Origin: G963662675 sp963662675
GTDB taxonomy: Bacteria > Bacteroidota > Bacteroidia > Bacteroidales > Prolixibacteraceae
Direction: 5' to 3'
Length of the DNA stretch: 64,000 bases
Assembly (NCBI GenBank): GCA_963662675.2
Contig: CAXXHP010000002.1
Location: forward strand, 723,370-787,369
Below are positions 1 to 7,710 of the stretch, piece after piece; within the stretch, counting starts at the first letter, position 1; every line of letters starts with the position of its first letter. The position numbers were made by a program, and so were the translations under genes. The notes below the pieces were generated by a model. That model was not told the origin of the DNA. It ran no database searches and saw nothing but the letters and a program-made list of their open reading frames with translations.

Positions 1-132
1 GAATTCCTTTTACTGAACCTGCAGTTCCTACGGGCATAAAAATTGGAGTCTCAATATCTCCATGTTCAGTATGTAGGACTCCTGCACGGGCAGCCGTATT
101 AAATGCCTGATGTTTAAGTGTGAAATTCATGT
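1..132 (-). CDS. tgt: queuine tRNA-ribosyltransferase, N-terminal fragment (cut by window edge)
   Basis: Only the first 44 codons are in the window; the gene runs off the left edge. The translation starts MNFTLKH and contains ARAGVLHTEHGDIETPIFMP followed by VGTAGSVKGI. This is the N-terminal signature of bacterial Tgt (E. coli has ETPCFMPVGTYGTVKG at the same place). Tgt exchanges guanine-34 for preQ1 in tRNAs with GUN anticodons. The gene is divergent from the glycosyltransferase gene to its right, and about 137 bases separate them. The catalytic aspartates and zinc site lie outside the window, so integrity cannot be judged. Confidence 0.9.
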
Positions 133-269
133 TTGTTTTTTTGAGTGTCCAAAGATAACCATAAAAGTTAAACCATATGAAAAACTAACATGTCTGAAGC
201 TGTTAATTTATATGAGAAATGCCGTGATTTAGTCGATGTGATTATTAATTTTGTTGGCAAATTACGACC

Positions 270-1400
270 ATGGTGCCAGACTTTTTTGACCGAACTTTGC
301 CTGAATGGACAGGTTATATCATTTTATCTGTTGGCTTTGTTTTCGCATTGATTGTTCAATTTGGATTTTATTTTAAGCTTCTATTCATTAAAAAGCATGA
401 ACATAAAGAGACTCAGAATTCAATAAGTGTTCTCTTGAGTGTCCGAAATGAAGAAGAACGAATTGAGAATGTCCTACAGCAACTACTTGCTCAGAAATAT
501 GAAAATTATGAGGTTATTGTTGTTGACGATTTTTCAGAAGATGCAACTTTGACAATCATTGGAGTGTATGCTCAAAAATATCCAAAAATAAAGTTTAGTT
601 CCCTGAGTCAGGAAACCTTATTCTCTGAGAAATTAGCTATTAATCTGGCATTAAAAGCAGCTTTGTTTGATTGGGTTGTTTTTGTAGATCCGAATATAGA
701 TAACCTTGATCCGTTATATCTCCAGAAACTGAATAATAGCATATATACGACTGACGCTTTTACGGTGGGGTACTCAAATTTTACACAGCAAAAAGGTTTT
801 TACAATAGATGGTGCAGGGTGGAGCGTTTTAATTCGTTTATGAAATCTGCTGCGTATTCATCACGCGAGGTGTCTCTGTTTTTTCATGATGAAAATGTGT
901 TATTTCCGAAACAAGTTTATTTTGACACAGATGGATTTCGAGGGAATATGTATGCTCACTTTGCCAATCTGGAGCTTATTTTTAACCAAATGAAAAAACG
1001 GCAAGTCGTTGTGTCTGTTGATGGGGAAACTCAAATAAGGGAAAAAGTTGATCTTCAGAAAAACGATTTTATTGAATCTGTAAGAAAAAGAATATTGCTT
1101 TACAGGAGTTTGAGGTGGGAGAAGAAGATTTTGTTGCAAATAGAAGGGACGTCGAAGCTTTTAATGTTTTTCGGATTGCTATGGTTGTTAGTCACGGAAA
1201 TTCAGAATTGGTTTATTTATACAATTCCGGTGTTATTAGTCGTTCTTATTCATGTTTTTATGGTCAAAACTCTGTTGAAACGTTTGAATGAAAAGAAAAT
1301 CTTTTTATCTTCGTTATTATACGTTTTGGCAAAACCGGTCATTAATATATTTCACCGGGTAAGAATACAAACTCATGTTCAGCGAAATAAATGGAATTAA
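270..1400 (+). CDS. membrane-anchored family 2 glycosyltransferase
   Basis: 376 residues. There is one hydrophobic helix near residues 14-38, then a GT-A fold typical of GT2 enzymes: ISVLLSVRNEEERIENVL at the start of the domain, YEVIVVDDFSEDAT for the nucleotide-binding strand, and VFVDPNID in place of the usual DxD. Two or three hydrophobic helices follow (about 290-345), and the C-terminus is basic. It probably transfers a sugar from a nucleotide donor to a lipid or cell-surface acceptor at the inner membrane; the substrate cannot be told. The final 10 bases overlap the sigma factor gene, so the two are likely co-transcribed. The ATG was chosen because an in-frame stop lies 45 bases upstream and no better start follows. 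The degenerate DxD makes donor and metal use uncertain. Confidence 0.8.
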   Translation: MVPDFFDRTLPEWTGYIILSVGFVFALIVQFGFYFKLLFIKKHEHKETQNSISVLLSVRNEEERIENVLQQLLAQKYENYEVIVVDDFSEDATLTIIGVYAQKYPKIKFSSLSQETLFSEKLAINLALKAALFDWVVFVDPNIDNLDPLYLQKLNNSIYTTDAFTVGYSNFTQQKGFYNRWCRVERFNSFMKSAAYSSREVSLFFHDENVLFPKQVYFDTDGFRGNMYAHFANLELIFNQMKKRQVVVSVDGETQIREKVDLQKNDFIESVRKRILLYRSLRWEKKILLQIEGTSKLLMFFGLLWLLVTEIQNWFIYTIPVLLVVLIHVFMVKTLLKRLNEKKIFLSSLLYVLAKPVINIFHRVRIQTHVQRNKWN

Positions 1401-2002
1401 ATTCGAAACTTTCCGATAAAGCTCAGCAGGATTTTATTTTGGTTGAAGCGGCCTTGCGGGGTGAAGAGAAAGCGTTTGCTAAATTATTGAGTAAATATAA
1501 AGATGCGATTTATTACATGTTGCTCAAAATGGTCAATAATAAGAGTGATGCAGAAGACTTGACCATTGAAGCTTTTGGGAAAGCCTTTAAAAATCTCCAC
1601 CAATATTCACCAAATTATGCTTTTAGCACATGGCTTTTTAAAATTGCCTCCAATAATTGCATCGATTTTTTAAGAAAGAAGAAAGGTGTCCATGTGTCAA
1701 TTGAGTCCAATCAGGATGGAAATGACAATGACGCGCCTATAAAATTAAAATCTGTAGATCCCGATCCAGAGCAAAAGTTGATACGAATACAAAAGGCGAT
1801 ATTATTGCGTCGGATCGTTCATCGCTTGAAGCCCCGCTACCGCACGTTGGTTGAATTGCGATATTTTCGTGAATACTCTTATGAAGAAATCGCAACAGAG
1901 CTAAATTTGCCACTCGGAACCGTAAAGGCCCAGCTTTTCAGGGCTCGTGAAATGTTATTTAAAATGATTGAGTCAACCGAGATGGATGACCAAAGAGATT
2001 AG
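1391..2002 (+). CDS. RNA polymerase sigma factor, sigma-70/ECF type
   Basis: 203 residues, the usual ECF size. Region 2 (about residues 32-95) shows the alpha-helical DAEDLTIEAFGKAFKNL, the -10-binding FSTWLFKIASNNCIDFLRKKK and a basic tail. A charged linker follows, then region 4 (about 145-195) with the helix-turn-helix SYEEIATELNLPLGTVKAQL. No extra C-terminal sensor domain is present. The reading frame begins inside the end of the glycosyltransferase gene, and rsmG follows after 7 bases. No anti-sigma factor gene is adjacent, so control may be transcriptional or come from elsewhere. This type of sigma factor beside rsmG is a housekeeping arrangement rather than the FecI/FecR-SusC type. 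Confidence 0.9.
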   Translation: MELNSKLSDKAQQDFILVEAALRGEEKAFAKLLSKYKDAIYYMLLKMVNNKSDAEDLTIEAFGKAFKNLHQYSPNYAFSTWLFKIASNNCIDFLRKKKGVHVSIESNQDGNDNDAPIKLKSVDPDPEQKLIRIQKAILLRRIVHRLKPRYRTLVELRYFREYSYEEIATELNLPLGTVKAQLFRAREMLFKMIESTEMDDQRD

Positions 2003-2009
2003 CTGATTT

Positions 2010-2645
2010 ATGGAAATCATTAATAAATATTTTCCTGGACTGACTGAAAAACAGGCTGGGCAGTTTGCTGCATTGGGTGAACTTTACTTAGAGTGGAATA
2101 GTAAAATAAATGTTATTTCCCGGAAAGATATTGATCATCTATATGAGAGACATGTGCTGCATTCACTTGCAATAGCAAAAGTTATTCAATTTGTTCCTGG
2201 AACAAAAATCATGGATGTTGGTACAGGGGGCGGATTTCCCGGCATTCCACTGGCAATTATGTTTCCGGAAACGCAATTCTTCTTAGTTGATTCTATTGCC
2301 AAAAAAATTACTGTTGTTGAAGGGGTGGCAGAGAGTCTGGGGCTGAAAAATGTAACGGCGCAGCAATGCCGGGCTGAAAAAGTGAATGGGCAATTTGATT
2401 ATATCGTAAGCCGGGCTGTGACTGCATTCCCTAAGTTTGTGGCTTTAGTACGTTCAAAGGTAAGTGCCGTACAAAGAAATGAATTATCTAATGGTATCTT
2501 ATATTTGAAGGGTGGTGATTTCTCGGAAGAACTGCAACCGTTTGGTAATCTGGCGAAATTGTATGATTTGAGTGTCTTATTTGATGAAGCTTTCTATGAA
2601 ACTAAGAAACTAATTCACCTTCCTCTGAAAAATAAACGAAAATAA
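2010..2645 (+). CDS. rsmG: 16S rRNA (guanine-527-N7)-methyltransferase
   Basis: 211 residues, the normal length for RsmG/GidB. The N-terminal part has the family signature WNSKINVISRKDIDHLYERH (about 29-48). The SAM-binding loop IMDVGTGGGFPGIPLAI follows at about 67-83, and the FDYIVSRAVTAFPKF motif near residue 130 is also family-typical. The enzyme methylates G527 in the 530 loop of 16S rRNA; loss gives low-level streptomycin resistance in other bacteria. It sits 7 bases after the sigma factor gene and is probably the last gene of that operon. No terminator is obvious before the rpmH promoter. Confidence 0.96.
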   Translation: MEIINKYFPGLTEKQAGQFAALGELYLEWNSKINVISRKDIDHLYERHVLHSLAIAKVIQFVPGTKIMDVGTGGGFPGIPLAIMFPETQFFLVDSIAKKITVVEGVAESLGLKNVTAQQCRAEKVNGQFDYIVSRAVTAFPKFVALVRSKVSAVQRNELSNGILYLKGGDFSEELQPFGNLAKLYDLSVLFDEAFYETKKLIHLPLKNKRK

Positions 2646-2656
2646 GCCTCGATATT

Positions 2657-2686
2657 TTGGAGGGAATCAAAAAAGATTTATTTTTG
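2657..2686 (+). promoter_or_regulatory. Bacteroidota-type promoter for rpmH
   Basis: TTG at 2657-2659 is followed after 19 bases by TATTTTTG at 2679-2686. This matches the phylum's TTG/TAnnTTTG consensus in sequence and spacing. The expected start site is a few bases downstream, about 40 bases before the L34 start codon. Confidence 0.7.
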
Positions 2687-2731
2687 CAGTCCGAATTAAG
2701 GGATAGTGTATTCATATAAAAATATTTACCG

Positions 2732-2890
2732 ATGAAAAGGACATTTCAACCATCAAATAGAAAACGCAAAAACAAACATGGTTTTCGCGAAAGAATGTCT
2801 ACTGTAGGAGGACGTTTGGTTTTAAAATCACGTCGTGCTAAAGGTAGAAAGAAACTAACAGTTTCAGACGAACCAAGACATAAGCGCTAA
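2732..2890 (+). CDS. rpmH: 50S ribosomal protein L34
   Basis: A 52-residue, very basic protein beginning MKRTFQPSNRKRKNKHGFRE, with MSTVGGRLVLKSRRAKGRKK after it. This is the full-length L34 sequence, with the family core (FQPSxRKRxxxHGFRxRM, followed by RRAKGRKxL). It is a component of the large ribosomal subunit that binds 23S rRNA. It has its own promoter just upstream and a strong hairpin terminator about 25 bases downstream, so it appears to be transcribed alone. The C-terminal tail TVSDEPRHKR is slightly extended, as in other Bacteroidota. Confidence 0.98.
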   Translation: MKRTFQPSNRKRKNKHGFRERMSTVGGRLVLKSRRAKGRKKLTVSDEPRHKR

Positions 2891-2914
2891 GGTCACCTTA
2901 ACTGTATTACTGTA

Positions 2915-2950
2915 CAAAAAGGTAAAGAATTACGATTCTTTACCTTTTTG
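2915..2950. terminator. 16-bp perfect hairpin terminator after rpmH
   Basis: The arms CAAAAAGGTAAAGAAT and ATTCTTTACCTTTTTG pair perfectly around a TACG loop, and T runs lie on both sides. It can end transcription from rpmH and would also work in the other direction. Confidence 0.85.
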
Positions 2951-3075
2951 TGTGTATATATACCTCATTTGAGCGGAATTTTGTTTTTCTACATTTCTTT
3001 CGAGAAAAATCTCGATGTCGAATACTAAATTTTAAGCTATTTTTGTTTCTTAAGAAGAATAAATATGCTTTCATC

Positions 3076-3915
3076 ATGAGTTTTAAAGCTTTTCTAAAAA
3101 GTAAGTCTTTCTTGCTAACCCTTTTATTTGCGATTGCTATCACTGTAGTTATTGTTGTAATAACGATTTATTCGATTCGAATATATACTAATCATGGGGA
3201 ATCACTACTTGTCCCGGACCTGCTTGGAATGGAATTGGAAAAGGTAGATGAGTTGCTAAATGAGAATAACTTGGTGTATGAAATATCAGACTCCGTTTAT
3301 TTTGGTGGAGCAGAGCCAGGAGCAGTGGTTGATCAGGTGCCTCTGGCTGGCTTTCGGGTTAAAGAAGGGCGCACTATTTTTATTACGATTTGTGCAAATG
3401 CTCCAGAGCAAGTGCCCATGCCAAAATTAACAGACATTTCTTTGCGACAAGCAACTAACATTTTGCGAAATGTAGGCTTGATTACTGGTGACGTCAGGTA
3501 TGTCTCTTCGGAGTATCCGAATTTGGTATTGTCACAAAGATTGGATGGAAAGGAAATTGCCGTAGGTACTATGATAGGCAAAGGTTCGCAAATCGATCTT
3601 ACTGTTGGGCAATCAATGTTAGGCAAGATGACCATCGTTCCAGACTTATTTGGTGCAACACTTGAGCAGGCTGAAGGTGAAATTACATCGCTATTTTTAA
3701 ATGTGGGGGCTGTAATTTATGACGATTCTGTATTGACATTAGCGGATTCATTGGATGCTCGTATTTGGCAACAGCGACCAGAATCCTCATCCCAAGAAAA
3801 AACAGAGCAAGGAACTTCGATCGATTTATGGCTAACTGCTGATCAGGAAGTATTATATCCGGAAACGGATAGTGAAGAGATTGAAAATGATGGAGCTGAA
3901 AATAATTTCTTTTAA
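3076..3915 (+). CDS. membrane-anchored PASTA-domain protein
   Basis: 279 residues from the chosen ATG. An upstream in-frame extension of 42 codons overlaps the terminator and would put basic, unlikely sequence before the membrane helix, so it was not used. A short cytoplasmic segment (MSFKAFLKSK) precedes one membrane helix (about 12-36), then three PASTA repeats outside the membrane: one starting VPDLLGMELEKVDELL, one starting MPKLTDISLRQATNIL and one starting VPDLFGATLEQAEGEI. The tail is acidic. PASTA modules bind muropeptides or beta-lactam-like ligands in Gram-positive kinases and PBPs, but here there is no kinase or transpeptidase domain. It overlaps rluD by one base (TAATG), so it is probably in an operon with rluD and ddl. 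A role in cell-wall sensing or assembly is inference. Confidence 0.85.
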   Translation: MSFKAFLKSKSFLLTLLFAIAITVVIVVITIYSIRIYTNHGESLLVPDLLGMELEKVDELLNENNLVYEISDSVYFGGAEPGAVVDQVPLAGFRVKEGRTIFITICANAPEQVPMPKLTDISLRQATNILRNVGLITGDVRYVSSEYPNLVLSQRLDGKEIAVGTMIGKGSQIDLTVGQSMLGKMTIVPDLFGATLEQAEGEITSLFLNVGAVIYDDSVLTLADSLDARIWQQRPESSSQEKTEQGTSIDLWLTADQEVLYPETDSEEIENDGAENNFF

Positions 3916-4964
3916 TGGTAGACGATAGAGACGATATTTTTGAGGAACAGGATGAGAGCGTCCTGTATGAACATTATAAATTATCAGTAGATCCTGGTCA
4001 AACTCAACTACGGATTGATAAATATCTGGTTAACCGAATTGATAATGCTTCACGGAGTCGCATTCAGTCTGCAGCAGATGCCGGAAGTATTATTGTGAAT
4101 GGCGAATCAGTAAAGTCAAATTACAAAGTTAAACCGGGCGACGAAATAAGTATTGTTATGGATTTCCCTCGTCGGGAGATACAAATTATCCCGGAAGAAA
4201 TCCCTCTTGATATTGTATATGAAGATGACGAGCTTATTGTTATCAATAAGCAGCCAGGCCTAGTTGTGCATCCAGGGCACGGAAACTATTCCGGCACTTT
4301 GGTTAACGGACTTGCGTGGTATTTTAAAGATTTGCCACTTTTTAACAGTGCTGATCCGCGTCCGGGATTAGTACATCGCATTGATAAGAACACCTCAGGA
4401 TTGATGGTTGTGGCTAAAACTGAGATCGCTAAAACCAAATTATCTCTTCAGTTTTTTGAGAAAACAACAAAACGTCAATATGTAGCATTGGTTTGGGGGC
4501 GGTTAAAAGAACCAATAGGTACAATTGAAGGTAACATTGCACGGAGCCAGAAAGATCGCCAGGTTTTTAAGGTTTATGAAGATGAGGAGCATGGAAAGCA
4601 TGCCGTAACCCACTATAAATTAGTAGAAGAGTTAGGGTATGTTAGTGTGGTGCAATGTCAATTAGAAACAGGGAGGACACACCAAATCCGTGTTCATATG
4701 AAACACATCGGTCATCCTTTATTTAATGATGACACATATGGGGGAGACAAGATCCTGTGGGGTACAACGTTCTCAAAATACAAACAATTTGTTCAGAATT
4801 GCTTTAAAATATTGCCAAGGCAGGCTCTTCATGCCAGAACATTGGGATTTATACATCCTACAACCGGGGAGGAAATGTTGTTTGAATCAAAACTTCCGGC
4901 TGACATGACAGAAGCAATTGATAAATGGAGAGATTATATTTCAAACCGTGATATTAACGGATAA
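3915..4964 (+). CDS. rluD: 23S rRNA pseudouridine synthase of the RluA/RluD family
   Basis: 349 residues. An N-terminal S4 RNA-binding domain (about 28-85; LRIDKYLVNRIDNASRSRIQ) is followed by the catalytic domain with HRIDKNTSGLMVVAK at about 154-168. The catalytic aspartate is the D of that motif (residue 157). Family motifs GRTHQIRVHMKHIGHPLFND and RQALHARTLGF are present. RluD makes pseudouridines at 1911, 1915 and 1917 in helix 69 of 23S rRNA; RluC is the other possible specificity, but full length and the S4 domain with context favour RluD. The start codon overlaps the stop of the PASTA gene, pointing to translational coupling. Confidence 0.9.
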   Translation: MVDDRDDIFEEQDESVLYEHYKLSVDPGQTQLRIDKYLVNRIDNASRSRIQSAADAGSIIVNGESVKSNYKVKPGDEISIVMDFPRREIQIIPEEIPLDIVYEDDELIVINKQPGLVVHPGHGNYSGTLVNGLAWYFKDLPLFNSADPRPGLVHRIDKNTSGLMVVAKTEIAKTKLSLQFFEKTTKRQYVALVWGRLKEPIGTIEGNIARSQKDRQVFKVYEDEEHGKHAVTHYKLVEELGYVSVVQCQLETGRTHQIRVHMKHIGHPLFNDDTYGGDKILWGTTFSKYKQFVQNCFKILPRQALHARTLGFIHPTTGEEMLFESKLPADMTEAIDKWRDYISNRDING

Positions 4965-5058
4965 ATAATCCAGCATTATTAAATATTAAGTCATAGTATA
5001 AAATACTTATATAGGTGGTTGGAGTTTTATATGCCAACTGAAAATCAATTATAATCAA

Positions 5059-6036
5059 ATGAAAAGGAATATTGCTGTTGTTTACGGTGGTGACTCTTCA
5101 GAGTTTGTCGTTTCAGTTCAGAGTGGAAAAAATGTATTTCAGTCAATCGATCAGGAACTGTTCCAGCCTTGGATGGTGGAGATGAAGAACAGTGATTGGA
5201 AAGTAATGGTTGATGGAAAGAAAATTGCCAATGTAGATAAAGGTGATTTTAGCTTCTTGTTGAATGGTCAAAAAATAAAATTTGATTATGCCTATATTAT
5301 TATACACGGAACTCCTGGCGAGGATGGTATTTTACAGGGCTATTTTGAATTGCTAAAAATTCCATATTCCTCCTGTGGTGTGCATGCTTCTGCCCTTACC
5401 TTTAATAAATATTTCTGTTGCAATTACCTTCGTAACTTTGATATTCCAATAGCAAAATCGGTAAGGTTAATGCAAGGAAATCCAATTGACACCAATCAGT
5501 TGATGAAAGATCTTAGTTTACCTTTATTTGTTAAGCCGAATGCGGGAGGTTCAAGTTTCGGGATCACAAAAGTAAAATCAAAAGAAGCTCTTGCCGAAGC
5601 CATTGAAAAAGCTTGGGAGGAAAGTCCGGAAGCATTGGTGGAGGAGTATGTTGAAGGCAAAGAATTTACCTGTGGTTTGGTGAAGTTAAAAGACAAAGAG
5701 ATTATCTTTCCTGTAACGGAAGTGCTTCCAAAGAATGAGTTCTTTGATTTCGAGGCCAAATACACGAAAGGAATGACGGATGAAATTACTCCTGCACGAA
5801 TTTCTCCAGAGCTGACTAAAGAGTGTCAGCAATTAGCTTCAAAAATATACAACCTTTGTAATTGCAAAGGAATTGTTAGGGTTGATTTTATTCTGAAAAA
5901 TGGAGTTTTTTACTTTTTGGAGGTGAACACAACGCCTGGAATGACTGCCACAAGCTTTATCCCTCAACAAATTGAAGCGATGGGGAAAAATTTGAAGGAT
6001 ATGTTAACTCTGATAATTTCAGATGAATTGGCGTAA
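5059..6036 (+). CDS. ddl: D-alanine--D-alanine ligase
   Basis: 325 residues, normal for the family. ATP-grasp features are present: the N-terminal VVYGGDSSEFVVSVQSG, the Gly-rich ATP loop FVKPNAGGSSFGITKV (about 155-170), EEYVEGKEFTCGLV, and the Mg/ATP-binding end VRVDFILKNGVFYFLEVNTT. It joins two D-alanines for the peptidoglycan stem peptide. The D-Ala supply enzyme alanine racemase is encoded in this window too, fused to MurF. The gene follows rluD by 94 bases and is closed by a good terminator. The N-terminal EF in SSEFVVS replaces the E..S pattern seen in E. coli (SAEREVSL), as in other Bacteroidota. Confidence 0.95.
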   Translation: MKRNIAVVYGGDSSEFVVSVQSGKNVFQSIDQELFQPWMVEMKNSDWKVMVDGKKIANVDKGDFSFLLNGQKIKFDYAYIIIHGTPGEDGILQGYFELLKIPYSSCGVHASALTFNKYFCCNYLRNFDIPIAKSVRLMQGNPIDTNQLMKDLSLPLFVKPNAGGSSFGITKVKSKEALAEAIEKAWEESPEALVEEYVEGKEFTCGLVKLKDKEIIFPVTEVLPKNEFFDFEAKYTKGMTDEITPARISPELTKECQQLASKIYNLCNCKGIVRVDFILKNGVFYFLEVNTTPGMTATSFIPQQIEAMGKNLKDMLTLIISDELA

Positions 6037-6058
6037 ATTTTTTTTAATATTATATAAC

Positions 6059-6085
6059 AGGAGACCATAGGTCTCCTTTTTTTTT
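6059..6085 (+). terminator. terminator after ddl
   Basis: AGGAGACC and GGTCTCCT form an 8-bp stem around ATA, followed directly by a run of T. This is a classic intrinsic terminator for the PASTA-rluD-ddl operon. Confidence 0.9.
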
Positions 6086-6162
6086 ACCTTTAGAATCCGT
6101 TTCGTCAAATTTTCTTATGCGAAACGAATACTTGACTATCAACCCTTTTACTATATTTTCAC

Positions 6163-7710
6163 ATGGCAGGAGAGAGAAAAAATACCAAAACAAATTCCAC
6201 ACTCGAACAGATAAATGCGCAGTATGGGAAATTGCCGCCGCAGGCAATTGACGTGGAGGAGGCTGTTTTAGGTGCGTTAATGCTTGAGAGGGATGCCTAT
6301 GTGACGGTAGCTGATATTATTGATACGCAAAGTTTCTATAAAGAAGAACATTGCAAAATATTCGATGCTATAAAGTACTTGTCAACACATGAAAAACCTG
6401 TCGATCTGTTGATGGTTACTCAGGAGCTTAAAAACAGAAATGAGCTGGATGTTGTTGGTGGCCCTCTATACATTACTCAATTAACAAGCCGAGTGGCTTC
6501 TGCGGCACACATTGAGTTTCATGCCCGGATTATTGCGCAGAAATTTATTCAACGCGAGTTGATACGTGTGTCTTCTGAAATACAGACAAAGTCATACGAT
6601 GCCAATATGGACGTTGATGATTTGATTGATTTTTCGGAAACTGCACTATTTAAAGTGGCAGAAGGAAATATTAAGAAAGAGACATTGCCAATTAAACCCA
6701 TTTTGAAGGAGGCTGCTCGATTGATAGAGTTGGCTTCGCAAAGGGACGATGGCTTAAGTGGTGTCCCAAGTGGATTTACAGCACTTGACCGGATTACTTC
6801 GGGGTGGCAAAAAACCGATTTAATAATTATTGCTGCACGTCCGGCAATGGGGAAAACAGCTTTTGTTCTTTCTATGGCCAGGAATATGGCTGTTGAGCAT
6901 CAAAAAACAGTTGCTGTATTCTCATTGGAGATGTCATCAGTACAGCTTGTAAATCGTCTTATCTCTGCCGAAACTGAATTGGGGTCGGATAAAATTAAAA
7001 ACGGTCGTTTGGCAGAATGGGAGTGGGAGCATTTTAATCGAAAATTGAATGTATTGGAGGATGCTCCCTTGTTTATTGATGATACTCCGGCACTCTCGAT
7101 TTTTGAATTTAGAGCAAAATGTCGTCGATTAAAAATGCAACACAATGTTAGTGCGGTTATTGTCGATTACCTTCAGTTGATGACTGCCGGGATGGATGGC
7201 AGGGGAAACAGGGAACAGGAAGTTAGTATGATATCGCGCTCCCTGAAAGCGATTGCAAAAGAACTCGATATCCCAATTATGGCTCTTTCTCAGTTGAACC
7301 GTTCCGTTGAGTCGCGAGAAGGGAAACGTCCTCAGCTATCTGACCTGCGTGAATCGGGTGCAATTGAGCAGGATGCCGACCTTGTGCTTTTTATTCACCG
7401 TCCGGAGTATTATGGAATTACAGAAGATGATAATGGAAATTCATTATTGGGCGTTGCTGAAATTATTGTGGCAAAGCACCGTAATGGATCCGTTGGAGAT
7501 GTGCAATTGGCATTTAAGAAACAGCAGGTTAAATTTTGTGATTTGGAGAGTGTTATTCCCGAAGAGATTGGTGGGGGCATAATGGGACAAACTTTCAGCT
7601 CTAAAATGAATGCTGACGAGGGAGCACCTGCTATGCCTATAAATACAGGCTTTGAAACAGAAAAATCAGATTCTTATGGCAGACCGAGTTCAGACAATAT
7701 CCCGTTTTAA
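6163..7710 (+). CDS. dnaB: replicative DNA helicase DnaB
   Basis: 515 residues. The N-terminal DnaB domain (about 25-130, starting LPPQAIDVEEAVLGALM) binds primase. The RecA-like C-terminal ATPase has Walker A ARPAMGKT at 225-232, the Walker B strand AVIVDYLQLM near residue 336, and the DnaB signature ALSQLNRSVESREGKRPQLS near 372-391. The hexameric enzyme unwinds DNA at the fork. There is no intein. The C-terminal 30 residues are polar, as usual in Bacteroidota. The last part overlaps in another frame with the start of the next gene. The gene starts about 80 bases after the ddl terminator, so it should have its own promoter, but no clean consensus was found. Confidence 0.98.
   Translation: MAGERKNTKTNSTLEQINAQYGKLPPQAIDVEEAVLGALMLERDAYVTVADIIDTQSFYKEEHCKIFDAIKYLSTHEKPVDLLMVTQELKNRNELDVVGGPLYITQLTSRVASAAHIEFHARIIAQKFIQRELIRVSSEIQTKSYDANMDVDDLIDFSETALFKVAEGNIKKETLPIKPILKEAARLIELASQRDDGLSGVPSGFTALDRITSGWQKTDLIIIAARPAMGKTAFVLSMARNMAVEHQKTVAVFSLEMSSVQLVNRLISAETELGSDKIKNGRLAEWEWEHFNRKLNVLEDAPLFIDDTPALSIFEFRAKCRRLKMQHNVSAVIVDYLQLMTAGMDGRGNREQEVSMISRSLKAIAKELDIPIMALSQLNRSVESREGKRPQLSDLRESGAIEQDADLVLFIHRPEYYGITEDDNGNSLLGVAEIIVAKHRNGSVGDVQLAFKKQQVKFCDLESVIPEEIGGGIMGQTFSSKMNADEGAPAMPINTGFETEKSDSYGRPSSDNIPF

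Noticed and set aside
190..351. 53-codon open frame starting MSEAVNLYEK before and into the glycosyltransferase gene
   Set aside because: It overlaps the glycosyltransferase start in another frame by about 80 bases and resembles nothing known. The glycosyltransferase frame is clearly coding, so this is probably chance.
2950..3075. N-terminal extension of the PASTA protein (42 codons)
   Set aside because: It starts within the terminator stem of rpmH, is basic and Phe-rich, and precedes a much better ATG followed by a normal membrane helix.
6100..6130. GTTTCG..CGAAAC inverted repeat before dnaB
   Set aside because: Only six bases per arm with a long loop; too weak to call a regulatory site.
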